The position numbers and the translations under genes were made by a program. This document shows positions 1 to 8,579 of a stretch of DNA of 64,000 nucleotides, in pieces. Position 1 is the first letter of the stretch; each line of letters begins with the position of its first letter. The notes below the pieces were generated by a model that was given only the letters and a program-made list of their open reading frames with translations, did not search any database and was not told where the DNA came from. This DNA is from Gemmatimonadota bacterium (lineage in GTDB: Bacteria; Gemmatimonadota; Gemmatimonadetes; Gemmatimonadales; GWC2-71-9), in the NCBI GenBank assembly GCA_029863245.1, contig JAOTVV010000013.1, positions 26,234 through 90,233 of the forward strand. The letters run 5' to 3'.

Positions 1-1917
1 CGTGAGCGGGTCATGGCCTCCGTGTCAGGGCTCTTGGGGCTGCTCGGCATCGCCGCCGACCCGATCAAGAGTCGCGAGCACATCCTGCTCTCGACCCTCC
101 TCCAGACTGCATGGACCGCCGGCCGGGATCTCGATCTGCCATCGCTCATCGCGCAGGTGCAGTCACCACCGGTGGATCGGATCGGCGTGATGGACGTCGA
201 GGCGTTCTATCCAAAGCAGGATCGGCTCGACCTCTCCATGCGCCTGAACGGCCTCGTGGCCTCGCCCGGCTTTGCCGCCTGGCTCGAAGGAGAACCCCTC
301 GAGATCCCGCGCATGCTGTGGACCGCCGACGGACGGCCCCGCATCACGGTGCTCTCGTTGGCACACCTTTCCGATGCAGAGCGCATGTTCTTCGTGACGG
401 TGCTGCTGAATGAAGTCGTCGCGTGGATGCGGACGCAGGCGGGGACACCGAGTCTCCGGGCACTGCTCTACATGGACGAGGTATTTGGCTACTTCCCGCC
501 GACGGCCAATCCGCCGTCCAAGACCCCCATGCTGACCTTGCTCAAACAGGCGAGGGCATACGGCCTGGGTGTGGTGCTGGCAACGCAGAACCCGGTCGAT
601 CTGGACTACAAGGGTCTCGCGAACACCGGCACGTGGTTTCTGGGACGGCTCCAGACGGAGCGAGACAAGCTGCGCGTCATCGACGGCTTGGAGGGAGCCT
701 CCACGACGTCCGGCGCCACCTTCGACCGCCAGCAGATGGAGCGGGTTCTCTCAGGCCTGAAGAGTCGCGTGTTTCTGATGCACAATGTGCACGACGACGC
801 TCCAATGCTGTTTCACAGCCGCTGGGCACTCTCCTACCTTCGTGGCCCCCTGACGCGGAGTCAGATTCAGACCCTCATGGCCGATCGCCGAGCCGCGGCA
901 GCGCCGGCGCCGGAGACCACGGGGCCGACACTGCAGGCCGCGCCCGTTCCCAGGAGGCAGCACGCGACCCGGCCCGCGCTTCCGGCAGAGGCCAAGGAGT
1001 CGTTTGCCGCAGTCGTCGGCGGCGGACCGGCTGGCGCCCGATTGCTGTACCGGCCGGCCGTGCTCGGCACGGGAGATCTCCACTTCGCCAACGTCAAGGC
1101 CGGGGTCGACCTGTGGGATACGGTCTCCTACCTCGCCCCGCTTGGCGACAACCCGCCCGCGGACATCTGGAAGGAATCGGAGCGTGTCACGGACGGGCAC
1201 ATGGAGCTCGACGATCGACCCGCCGAGGCGGGCACGTTTACCGATCTCCCGGCGCGCGCCACCAACGCCAAGAGCTATGCGTCGTGGGAGAAAGCCTTCA
1301 AGACACACCTCTACCGCGACGGAGCGTTGACGCTCTACAAGTGCACTGACCTCAAGTTGACCAGCGAGCCGGGCGAGTCGGAAGCCGACTTCCGGATCCG
1401 CGTGAGGCAGGCGTCGCGGGAGAAGCGCGACGAGCAGGTCGACAAGTTCCGCAAGAGCTACACCCCCAAACTGGCCAGACTCCAGGAACGGATCCGCAAG
1501 GCCGAAGAGCGGGTCGGGCGCGAGGCGTCACAGTACGACCAGCAGAAGATGCAAACCGCCATCTCGATGGGCGCCACAGTGCTTGGCGCACTGTTTGGAC
1601 GGCGTGTAGCGAGCGTCGGCACCGTCGGCCGGGCGACGACCACCATGCGCGGGGTCGGGCGGGCCGCCCGGGAAAAGGACGACATCGCGCGTGCCAGACG
1701 CGACCTCGAGGCCCTGCACGAGCAACTCGCGGCCCTCGAAGAGGAGTTCACGGGCGAGACCGAAGCGCTCGACGATCCGAGCGATGCCGCTGCCCACGAG
1801 ATCACCGAGCAACTCGTCCGACCGCTGAAGAGCGACATCACGATCGGGCGGGTCGCCCTGAGCTGGCTCCCCTGGTGGGTCGACGAGAGCGGCGTGGCCA
1901 CTCCGGCATTTCGGTAA
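1..1917 (+). CDS. HerA/VirB4-like P-loop ATPase, 5' truncated by window edge
   Basis: The frame is open to the first base, so the N-terminus (with the expected Walker A) lies outside. 638 residues are visible. A Walker B strand LLYMDEVFGYF lies near residues 156-166. It is followed by LATQNPVDLDYKGLANT and an arginine-rich RLQTERDK stretch, the sensor and finger region of HerA-type translocases of the FtsK/HerA group. After about residue 290 the ATPase core ends and a long extension begins: a Pro/Ala linker, a globular part, then a charged coiled coil (about 470-600) interrupted by a short hydrophobic stretch MGATVLGALFG. Family knowledge: HerA/DUF853-type ATPases pump DNA or drive DNA processing. 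The C-terminal extension is not one I recognise. A perfect hairpin follows 6 bases after the stop. Confidence 0.82.
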   Translation, partial: RERVMASVSGLLGLLGIAADPIKSREHILLSTLLQTAWTAGRDLDLPSLIAQVQSPPVDRIGVMDVEAFYPKQDRLDLSMRLNGLVASPGFAAWLEGEPLEIPRMLWTADGRPRITVLSLAHLSDAERMFFVTVLLNEVVAWMRTQAGTPSLRALLYMDEVFGYFPPTANPPSKTPMLTLLKQARAYGLGVVLATQNPVDLDYKGLANTGTWFLGRLQTERDKLRVIDGLEGASTTSGATFDRQQMERVLSGLKSRVFLMHNVHDDAPMLFHSRWALSYLRGPLTRSQIQTLMADRRAAAAPAPETTGPTLQAAPVPRRQHATRPALPAEAKESFAAVVGGGPAGARLLYRPAVLGTGDLHFANVKAGVDLWDTVSYLAPLGDNPPADIWKESERVTDGHMELDDRPAEAGTFTDLPARATNAKSYASWEKAFKTHLYRDGALTLYKCTDLKLTSEPGESEADFRIRVRQASREKRDEQVDKFRKSYTPKLARLQERIRKAEERVGREASQYDQQKMQTAISMGATVLGALFGRRVASVGTVGRATTTMRGVGRAAREKDDIARARRDLEALHEQLAALEEEFTGETEALDDPSDAAAHEITEQLVRPLKSDITIGRVALSWLPWWVDESGVATPAFR

Positions 1918-1923
1918 CGCCAC

Positions 1924-1948
1924 CACGGGCGGCGCCACGCCGCCCGTG
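1924..1948. terminator. bidirectional hairpin terminator between convergent genes
   Basis: An 11-bp perfect stem (1924-1934 with 1938-1948) closes a 3-base loop. There is no T-run. It lies between the stop of the ATPase gene and the stop of the minus-strand DUF4332-like gene, so it could serve both. Confidence 0.6.
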
Positions 1949-1978
1949 TAGGTCACCGTCCGGAGCCCGTCCGCCCGA

Positions 1979-2386
1979 CTAGTACGTGATGATCGGTGGC
2001 AGCTCCTGGGCGTGCCGAATCCACTTTGCCACTGACTTGGGACCCGGGGTCATCCGGGTGAGCCGCCGAGCGCGATTCACGTCCTGCAACTTGGCAGCCA
2101 GATTGTCGGCGTTCCGGTTCCGTAGCTCCCGGACCGTATCCACCCCCGATCCCTCCAACAACTCCGAGAACTCGGAGCCGATCCCGGGAATGCGCATCAA
2201 GTCCGCCAGATTCACCCACTTGAGCAGGAGCGCGTCGTTCACACCCGTCTTGGCCGCTACGCTCTGACGTCCCGAGCCGCCGGCACACTGTTTCAGCAGT
2301 TCGGCTGTCGTCCGAATGCCCACGACCGCGAGCTTCTGCGCATACGACGGCCCGATTCCCTCGATCTCCTCGATCTTGTATGCCAT
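1979..2386 (-). CDS. DUF4332-like helix-hairpin-helix protein
   Basis: 135 residues. Two helix-hairpin-helix motifs are visible: IEGIGPSYAQKL near residues 6-17 and IPGIGSEFSELL near 66-77. This is the DUF4332 arrangement, related to HhH DNA-binding modules. The start at 2386 is chosen because GAGGGAGGAGA sits just upstream; the frame stays open further upstream but without a better site. No catalytic residues are seen. Binding of nucleic acid is inferred from the HhH pairs, and the physiological role is unknown. It is convergent with the upstream ATPase gene and divergent from the M16 pair. Confidence 0.8.
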   Translation of the reverse strand: MAYKIEEIEGIGPSYAQKLAVVGIRTTAELLKQCAGGSGRQSVAAKTGVNDALLLKWVNLADLMRIPGIGSEFSELLEGSGVDTVRELRNRNADNLAAKLQDVNRARRLTRMTPGPKSVAKWIRHAQELPPIITY

Positions 2387-2604
2387 CTCTCCTCCCTCGC
2401 CGATGTTTCCGAGTGGGACGTTCCGTGGTGCCACGATGAATCTGTTCGGCCGCACGAGCGGCGGCAATGCGCACGCGCCAGCCGGCGGGTCGCACGGGGT
2501 TGCGGTAGGGCTCGAGGCCCTCGAAATTCGATTCGTAAGATCGCGCAACCGGCCGGATGGCCGTCGAGACTGGCGACCGTGCCGCCTTCACTGAGGAGCG
2601 TCGA

Positions 2605-3972
2605 ATGAGATCGATCACTGCGAGCGCACTGCTGCTCGTCTTCACCGTCGTGCCAGCCCTTCAGGGCCAGACTACCGGACTCACGCTCCCCCACGAACGC
2701 TTCGTCCTCCCGAACGGGCTCACCGTGATCTTGCACGAGGATCACTCGACCCCGATGGTTGCCGTCGATGTCTGGTACCATGTCGGCTCGGCACGCGAGC
2801 GACCGGGGCGAACGGGCTTTGCCCACCTCTTCGAGCACATCATGTTCGAAGGCTCGGGTCACGTGCCGGAAGGCAAGTTCGACGAGTGGCTGGAGGCAGC
2901 CGGAGGCAACAACAACGGGTCGACGAACACCGACCGCACCAACTACTTCGAGACGCTGCCAAAGAGCGCGCTCGCACTCGCCTTGTTCCTCGAGTCCGAT
3001 CGGATGGGGTACCTGCTGAACGCGATGTCCCCTGCCAAGGTCGATGGCCAGCGCGACGTCGTGAAGAACGAGCGGCGGCAGAGCTACGACAATCGACCGT
3101 ACGGTCTCGCCTTTCAGACCCTGAGCGAGAATCTGTACCAAGCCGATCACCCGTATCACTGGCCGGTCATCGGATCGATGGTCGATCTGTCGGCTGCCAG
3201 CTACGAAGACGTCGTCCAATTCCACCGCACGTTCTACGCACCGTCCAACGCAGCGGTGGCCATCGCCGGCGACATCGACGTCGCAGAAGCCAGGCAGCTC
3301 GTGGAGCATTGGTTCAGCGACGTGCCAGCGGGCCCGCCGGTCCCACCGCTGGCGGGACCAGCCGTCTTCCTCGCCGAAGAAAAGCGCGTCGTGCTGGAAG
3401 ACCGCGTCCAGTTGCCCCGACTCTACATGTGCTGGCTCTCTCCGGCCATCTTCACCCCGGGGGACGCCGAGTTGGACATCGCGGCCGACATCCTGGCGGG
3501 CGGCAAGAATGCCAGGCTGTACAAACGCCTCGTGTACGACATGCAGATTGCGCAGGACGTGAGCGCTTTCCAGGGATCGGCGGAGTTGGTGTCGGATTTC
3601 TGCATCGTCGCGACGGCTAGGAGCGGACATGGCCTAGCTGAGCTGGAACGTGTCATTCAGGACGAGCTGGACCGGCTAAAGGCAGACGGACCGTCCGAGC
3701 GTGAGATCCTGCGAGCCGTGAACCAGAACGAGGCCTCGTTCCTTTCACAGCTCGAGTCGATCTTCGGGAAGGCCGATCGCCTGAACAACTACCACTTCCG
3801 AACGGGCAATCCCGACTACTTCAACGAGGATCTCGCACGATACAGGGCCGTGGGGCCGGAAGACGTGCAGGCCATGCTGCAGACGACACTGCACGACGAC
3901 GCGCGGGTCATCCTGAGCATCGTTCCTAATGGCAAACCCGAACTGGCGGCGACCAAGCCGGTGAGCGAGTGA
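2605..3972 (+). CDS. M16 family zinc metallopeptidase (active subunit), secreted
   Basis: 455 residues with an N-terminal signal peptide (MRSITASALLLVFTVVPALQ). The inverted zinc motif H74-L-F-E77-H78 is intact, followed by the Asn-rich GGNNNGSTN segment and a downstream acidic KNERRQ helix, as in M16B processing peptidases. An M16C-like second half follows. The start at 2605 has GAGGAG about 6 bases upstream; an in-frame ATG at 2557 would place the signal peptide internally. The next gene encodes an M16 protein without the zinc motif, so the two probably form an active/inactive heterodimer in the periplasm. Substrate unknown. Confidence 0.92.
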   Translation: MRSITASALLLVFTVVPALQGQTTGLTLPHERFVLPNGLTVILHEDHSTPMVAVDVWYHVGSARERPGRTGFAHLFEHIMFEGSGHVPEGKFDEWLEAAGGNNNGSTNTDRTNYFETLPKSALALALFLESDRMGYLLNAMSPAKVDGQRDVVKNERRQSYDNRPYGLAFQTLSENLYQADHPYHWPVIGSMVDLSAASYEDVVQFHRTFYAPSNAAVAIAGDIDVAEARQLVEHWFSDVPAGPPVPPLAGPAVFLAEEKRVVLEDRVQLPRLYMCWLSPAIFTPGDAELDIAADILAGGKNARLYKRLVYDMQIAQDVSAFQGSAELVSDFCIVATARSGHGLAELERVIQDELDRLKADGPSEREILRAVNQNEASFLSQLESIFGKADRLNNYHFRTGNPDYFNEDLARYRAVGPEDVQAMLQTTLHDDARVILSIVPNGKPELAATKPVSE

Positions 3973-3974
3973 CC

Positions 3975-5432
3975 ATGACGAAGACGACGATTGCCCTTTG
4001 CCTGCTCGCGGTGGGCGCCGGTGCAACATCGGCAGCGGCGCAAGGACCAGACCGCAGCACGCCTCCCGACTTGGGACCACCGCCAAAGCTGATCTTGCCG
4101 CCGATACAGGAGTTTCGGCTCGGTAACGGTCTCCGCGTAATGCTGATGGAAAAGCACCAGGTGCCCGTGGTGCAGGTCACCGTGCTGATCAGTGCCGGCA
4201 CGGCGAACGATCCGAGCGACCGGATCGGACTCGCGGCCATGGTGGCGGACATGATGGACGAGGGGGCCGGGGACCGTGACGCACTGGAGCTGGCCGACGC
4301 GGTGAGCTTCCTGGGCGCCCGCCTGTCCACGAGCGCGGATCGCCACACAATGAGCGCCTCGCTCTACACCGCAGTCGCCAAGCTCGGCGAGGCTCTCCCC
4401 CTGTTGGCTGACGTGGTGACACGTCCCACGTTCCCCAACACCGAGCTCGAGCGGAAACGGCTCAGTCGTTTGACCGCGCTGCTCCAGGCCCATGACGAGC
4501 CACGGATCGTAGCCTCGGTGCTCTTTGCACGTGCCATCTATGGTGCACACCCCTACGGACACCCCACTATCGGCACGGAAGCGTCGGTTCGGGCGATGAG
4601 CGTGGACGACCTCCGAGGATTCCACGACATGTATGTCACGGCGAGCAATGCTACCGTGATCGTCGTGGGTGACGTGTCCAGAGACGCAATCCGCGCCGAG
4701 CTCGAGCGCGCGTTTGGGATGTGGAAGACGGGCGAGGCACCGACGCCGACCTGGCCCGACATGCCTCCGATCACCCGGCGGCACGTCCTCCTGGTCGACA
4801 AGCCGGGGGCGGCCCAGAGCGAGATCCGCATCGGCCGCATAGGCGTGGTGCGTTTGACCGACGACTACGACGCGCTGCAGGTAATGAACACCGTGCTGGG
4901 AGGCTCGTTCACCTCGCGACTCAACCAGAATCTCCGCGAGGACAAGGGCTGGACGTACGGTGCCCGTTCGTCGTTCGCCTTCGACCGGCTGCCCGGCCCA
5001 TTCTTGGCGTCTTCCGCGGTGCAGACCGACGTCACCGACAAGGCACTGGAAGAGTTCTTCAAGGAGTTCGACGCGATCCGCATGCCCGTCCCGAGAGCCG
5101 AGCTCGAGGGAGCGAAGAACTACGAGGCCCTGGGATTTCCGTCGGGATTCCAGTCGGTACGCGGGGTCGCCGCCAACCTGGAGGAGATCGCGATCTATGA
5201 CCTTTCGCGGGACTTCTTCAATCGCTACGTCGACGGGATTCGCGCCGTGACGCAAAATGACGTGCGACGGGTGGCTCGGCAGTATGTCCAGCCCGATCGG
5301 TTCGTCGTCGTGGTGGTAGGCGACCGCGAGAAGATCGAAGCCGGCATCAGGGCGCTGAAACTCGGTCCGGTGACCATCATGTCGGTCGAGGACGTGCTCG
5401 GTGAGAGGCCGGAGATCGGCAGCACGAACTAG
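3975..5432 (+). CDS. M16 family peptidase-like protein, inactive partner, secreted
   Basis: 485 residues with a signal peptide ending near TSAAAQ. The fold is M16 over its whole length, but the HxxEH site is replaced by GLAAMVADMMDEG, so it cannot bind zinc in the usual way. It starts 2 bases after the stop of the active subunit; a GTG at 3969 that overlaps that stop is an alternative start. Family knowledge: such pairs act as heterodimers in which the non-catalytic chain helps close the substrate chamber. A second pair of the same type occurs at 14208-17053. Confidence 0.9.
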   Translation: MTKTTIALCLLAVGAGATSAAAQGPDRSTPPDLGPPPKLILPPIQEFRLGNGLRVMLMEKHQVPVVQVTVLISAGTANDPSDRIGLAAMVADMMDEGAGDRDALELADAVSFLGARLSTSADRHTMSASLYTAVAKLGEALPLLADVVTRPTFPNTELERKRLSRLTALLQAHDEPRIVASVLFARAIYGAHPYGHPTIGTEASVRAMSVDDLRGFHDMYVTASNATVIVVGDVSRDAIRAELERAFGMWKTGEAPTPTWPDMPPITRRHVLLVDKPGAAQSEIRIGRIGVVRLTDDYDALQVMNTVLGGSFTSRLNQNLREDKGWTYGARSSFAFDRLPGPFLASSAVQTDVTDKALEEFFKEFDAIRMPVPRAELEGAKNYEALGFPSGFQSVRGVAANLEEIAIYDLSRDFFNRYVDGIRAVTQNDVRRVARQYVQPDRFVVVVVGDREKIEAGIRALKLGPVTIMSVEDVLGERPEIGSTN

Positions 5433-5554
5433 GAGCACCGCGTCACCCCTGCGTTGCCGTCGGGATCGATGTACGACCGTGCTCGGCCCCGCTCCCGTTG
5501 CACGTGCTTGCTGGGTGCTCGCGCAATGCCCATGTCCGTAGCTACTTTGCATCC

Positions 5555-6784
5555 ATGAGCGAGCCACAACCGTCGGTCGTCGTTCTGTTCAACCACACGG
5601 GCGAGGACGAATACGAACGACTCGAGCACGTAGACCCGGCGTCTCTCGACTTCGAGCCGGAGTACGACATTCGGGTCACGACGGTGCTCGACGAGTACAA
5701 GGCGGTGGCACGCGCACTGCGCCGGGAAGGGTACCGCGCCCGCCTGTACAACGTGCGCGAGGACCTGGGGAGGCTGGAGCGGTTACTGCGGCGCAATCCG
5801 CCAGACGTGATCTTCAACTTGATCGAGCATTTCCACGACGACGCCGAGCTGGAACCGTCCGTGGCGGCGCTCTTCGACCTGCACGAGGTGGCGTACACCG
5901 GTGCGGCGCCGTTTGCCCTGTCGTTCTGCCACAAGAAGGGACTCACTAAGCAACTGTTGCTGCAGAACGGCGTTCCTACACCCCGGTTCGTGGCCGTCAA
6001 GGAGCCGCGACTGCCGAAACGCTCCAAGCTCAAGTACCCCGTCATCGTCAAACCCGCTCGCGAAGATGCGAGCTCGGGTGTGGAACGCGAGTCGGTAGTG
6101 TTCGACGAAGAACAACTCCAGGCCCGCCTCCAGTACGTCTACGACGAGTACGGGATCCCCATCCTGGTCGAGGAGTTCATCGACGGGGAGGAACTGCACG
6201 TACCGATTCTCGGCAACGATCCGCCGGAGGTCCTGCCACCCATCGCGTGGGACTTCACGGGATTGCCGGAGGGATATCCCCACATCATCACGTTTGCCGC
6301 AAAGTGGAACCCGTTGTCCGAAGCGTATCATCGGGTCCACTCGGTGTGCCCGCCCGACCTCCCGAAGCGCATGCTGCGCAAGGTTGAGGAGGTATCGCTC
6401 CAGGCCTACGAGGTGACCGGCTGCCGGGACTACGCCCGAGTCGACGTTCGGATCGGCAAAGATGGGAACGCGTACGTCCTCGAGATCAACCCCAACCCCG
6501 ATCTCACCGAGGGTGTCTCGTACATGGAATCTGCGGAAGTCGCCGGGCACACGTTCGCCGAAATCCTCGCCATGATCGTCGACATGGCGCTGGAAAGAAA
6601 GGAAGAGACCGACGAGGCACGACGCCTGCGACTCGAGCGCCAGAAGCAGAAGCGCGAGCCGGTCAGCCCTGAGGGACTGAGGGCGTCGCTGCAGCGCCTG
6701 GACGACAAAGCAGAGGAGAAGACCCGTACCGCAGCCGGACGCCGCAAGAAGGCCAAGCGCAAGACCAAGCAATCCGACAAATGA
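5555..6784 (+). CDS. ATP-grasp ligase, D-Ala-D-Ala ligase-like
   Basis: 409 residues. The ATP-grasp core is clear: YPVIVKPAREDASSGV near 165-180 (nucleotide-binding lysine), LVEEFIDGEEL near 205-215, then RVDVRIGKDGNAYVLEINPNP near the end of the domain, which supplies the Mg-binding acidic and Asn residues. A Lys/Arg-rich tail of about 50 residues follows. The N-terminal part, with FNLIEHFHDD, resembles the pre-ATP-grasp region of D-Ala-D-Ala ligases. ATP-dependent carboxylate-amine ligation is inferred; the substrate is unknown. The start is the ATG at 5555; the frame continues upstream without a good ribosome-binding site. No peptidoglycan genes are nearby, so I do not call it ddl. Confidence 0.85.
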   Translation: MSEPQPSVVVLFNHTGEDEYERLEHVDPASLDFEPEYDIRVTTVLDEYKAVARALRREGYRARLYNVREDLGRLERLLRRNPPDVIFNLIEHFHDDAELEPSVAALFDLHEVAYTGAAPFALSFCHKKGLTKQLLLQNGVPTPRFVAVKEPRLPKRSKLKYPVIVKPAREDASSGVERESVVFDEEQLQARLQYVYDEYGIPILVEEFIDGEELHVPILGNDPPEVLPPIAWDFTGLPEGYPHIITFAAKWNPLSEAYHRVHSVCPPDLPKRMLRKVEEVSLQAYEVTGCRDYARVDVRIGKDGNAYVLEINPNPDLTEGVSYMESAEVAGHTFAEILAMIVDMALERKEETDEARRLRLERQKQKREPVSPEGLRASLQRLDDKAEEKTRTAAGRRKKAKRKTKQSDK

Positions 6785-6786
6785 CG

Positions 6787-6815
6787 ACGGGGCCGCGCGC
6801 GCAGAGCGGCCCCGT
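6787..6815. terminator. bidirectional hairpin terminator
   Basis: A 10-bp perfect GC-rich stem (6787-6796 with 6806-6815) closes a 9-base loop immediately after the stop of the ATP-grasp gene and 26 bases beyond the stop of the minus-strand cold-shock gene. Confidence 0.65.
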
Positions 6816-6840
6816 AGCGCCGAACCAGGTGGAGGATTGG

Positions 6841-7050
6841 CTAGCCGAGAATGACGACGTTCTGCGCAGCGGGGCCTTTCTCCCCGTCCACTACTTCGAA
6901 CTCGACTTGCTGCCCTTCCTTCAACGACTTGAAGCCTTCACTTTGGATGGCCGAAAAATGGACGAAGCAGTCCTTTTCGCCGTCGTCGCGCGTGATGAAC
7001 CCGAACCCCTTCTTGTCGTTGAACCACTTCACCGTGCCAGTCATACGCAT
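6841..7050 (-). CDS. csp: cold-shock protein (CspA family)
   Basis: 69 residues forming a single cold-shock domain. RNP1 is KGFGFI and RNP2 is FVHFSAI. It binds single-stranded RNA and DNA as an RNA chaperone. The start at 7050 is chosen because AGGAGGAG lies 8-9 bases upstream; a second in-frame ATG lies two codons later. The leader upstream is about 180 bases to the divergent phosphoesterase gene, long enough for the structured leaders usual in csp genes. A second copy, clearly related over its full length, lies at 45724-45933. Confidence 0.95.
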   Translation of the reverse strand: MRMTGTVKWFNDKKGFGFITRDDGEKDCFVHFSAIQSEGFKSLKEGQQVEFEVVDGEKGPAAQNVVILG

Positions 7051-7124
7051 GTCCTGCACTCCTCCTGAAACGGTACCGTCCTGCCGCCGGAACACGTGCG
7101 GCGTCTCGCATCGGCTAAGCTAGT

Positions 7125-7136
7125 CCGGAATTCCGG
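7125..7136. repeat. 12-bp perfect palindrome in divergent intergenic region
   Basis: CCGGAATTCCGG is a perfect 12-bp palindrome between the divergent cold-shock and phosphoesterase genes, 75 bases from the csp start. It could be a dimeric repressor site. No function can be shown from the sequence alone. Confidence 0.3.
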
Positions 7137-7228
7137 GGGTCGAAAGAGTCGTCTCGGTCCCACGTGACGCTTGCGGCCATCGAGACCACGCCTACCTTCT
7201 CTCCAACCAGCGATTCGGAGAACGTGCC

Positions 7229-8143
7229 GTGCAGCGCAGGGATTTCGTACGGACGGTTGCAGTTGGTGCCGCAGCCTCCATGGGTCTGCCACGGACCGCC
7301 CTGGCCACGTCCGACACCACCTTTGCGCTCGCGCATCTCGCCGATCCGCACATACAGCCGGAGCTCCGAGCCGCCGAGGGATGCCGACAGTGTTTTCGAC
7401 AGGTCAACGCCCTGAAACCCGACTTCGCCATCAGCGGTGGCGATCTCGTCTTCGACGTCATGGCAACGGACCGTCGCCGCGCGAACCTACTGTACGGTCT
7501 GTATCGTGAGACGGTCGCTGCGCTCGATGTGCCGCTGTACGACGTTATCGGCAATCACGACGTGCTCGGGATCGACCCGGCCAGCCCCGTCCTCTACACC
7601 GATCCGCTCTTCGGCAAGAAGCTCTACGAAAACCGCATCGGAGCACGCTACTACTTCTTCGACCACAAGGGGTGGCGGTTCATCGTCCTCGATTCGATCG
7701 GCACGGGACCCGACCCGAAGGACGGTTATTACGGCTTGATCGACGAGGAGCAGGTGGATTGGCTGCGGTCCGTGCTGGAGGGCGCCGGCACCGGAACCCC
7801 CATCGTCGTGGTCACCCACATCCCGATTCTCACCGCCTTCATGGCCTACGCCGAGGGGACGATGGTCGCACCGTCGCGTCGGGTGGTGGTGACCAATGGC
7901 AAGGACATCATGGAGATCCTGGCTCGCTACCGCGTGAAAGCCGTGCTGCAGGGCCACACCCACGTGCGGGAGAGCATCGAGTACATGGGCTGCAAGTACA
8001 TCACGTCCGGAGCTGTGTGCGGCAACTGGTGGAAGGGTCCCCGTATGGGCCATCCCGAGGGGTTCGGGCTGCTCACGGCGCGCGGCGGCGAGATCGAGTG
8101 GGAGTATCGGCTGTACGGGTTTCAGGCGGGATCCGGGCAGTAG
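7229..8143 (+). CDS. calcineurin-like metallophosphoesterase, Tat-exported
   Basis: 304 residues. The N-terminus MQRRDFVRTVAVGAAAS carries a twin-arginine signal. All metallophosphoesterase motifs are present in order: LADPHI (DxH), SGGDLVFD (GD), IGNHDVLG (GNHD), VVTHIP (H) and LQGHTHV (GHxH). These bind a two-metal centre for phosphomono- or diester hydrolysis in the periplasm. The start is GTG at 7229 with GGAG 8 bases upstream. The substrate is unknown; the family resembles Icc/CpdA-like and purple-acid-phosphatase-like enzymes. It stands alone, divergent from csp and convergent with the histone-like gene. Confidence 0.9.
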   Translation: MQRRDFVRTVAVGAAASMGLPRTALATSDTTFALAHLADPHIQPELRAAEGCRQCFRQVNALKPDFAISGGDLVFDVMATDRRRANLLYGLYRETVAALDVPLYDVIGNHDVLGIDPASPVLYTDPLFGKKLYENRIGARYYFFDHKGWRFIVLDSIGTGPDPKDGYYGLIDEEQVDWLRSVLEGAGTGTPIVVVTHIPILTAFMAYAEGTMVAPSRRVVVTNGKDIMEILARYRVKAVLQGHTHVRESIEYMGCKYITSGAVCGNWWKGPRMGHPEGFGLLTARGGEIEWEYRLYGFQAGSGQ

Positions 8144-8163
8144 TGCCGGAGGGAGAACGGCAC
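8143..8163. terminator. weak hairpin after phosphoesterase gene
   Basis: A 6-bp stem (GTGCCG with CGGCAC) closes a 9-base loop at the stop codon of the phosphoesterase gene, upstream of the convergent histone-like gene. It is weak, with no T-run. Confidence 0.25.
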
Positions 8164-8224
8164 GGGGCGGAGGAGCACGTCGTGGACGCGCTCCCCCACC
8201 CCTCTCCTCTCACCCACCAAAAAG

Positions 8225-8512
8225 CTACTTCTTTCTCTTTCCCTTCTTGGCGCTGCCGCGCGCGCTTCGGGCGGCCATTCCTGCCGCCACCGCCACCCCG
8301 GCAGCCGCAGCTGCCGCACCGGCGGCCGTGAGCGCCTTCCGTACCTTCTTCCTTCGCCGGGTGGTCTTGGCCGCCTTCACCTTCTTCTTTACGGCCTTCG
8401 CCGCGCGGCGGGCACCAGCCTCCGTGCGCTTGCCGGCCTTCGTGGCGGCGCGCTTGGCTCGCTTCACTCCTCGCCGAACCGCCTTCTTCGCCTTTTGCGT
8501 CCTGCTTGCCAT
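8225..8512 (-). CDS. histone-H1-like Lys/Ala/Arg-rich protein
   Basis: 95 residues, very basic. KKA, KRA and KAA-type repeats occupy residues 5-60, then a hydrophobic Ala/Gly/Val block (about 62-83), then a KKGKRKK tail. The composition resembles the Lys/Ala-rich tails of eukaryotic H1 and of bacterial HctA/HC1- and AlgP-like proteins, so binding to DNA or RNA is inferred. The Ala/Gly-rich block could be a short membrane segment or a flexible helix. The start at 8512 has a GGGGGAGA box 2-3 bases upstream. No enzymatic motif. It is separated from the S9 peptidase by 67 bases. Confidence 0.8.
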   Translation of the reverse strand: MASRTQKAKKAVRRGVKRAKRAATKAGKRTEAGARRAAKAVKKKVKAAKTTRRRKKVRKALTAAGAAAAAAGVAVAAGMAARSARGSAKKGKRKK

Positions 8513-8579
8513 GGTCTCCCCCGTCGGTCCCGAGTGTTCACTGGGTTTCTTCTAACATACGTGTGCCGGGCACGGCTGG

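Noticed and set aside
2293..3630. A 445-codon minus-strand frame opposite the first M16 gene.
   Set aside because: It is a shadow of the GC-rich M16 gene, with Arg/His/Gly-rich low-quality sequence and no domain. Similar long antisense frames at 3816-5567, 5783-6772 and 12313-12990 were dropped for the same reason.
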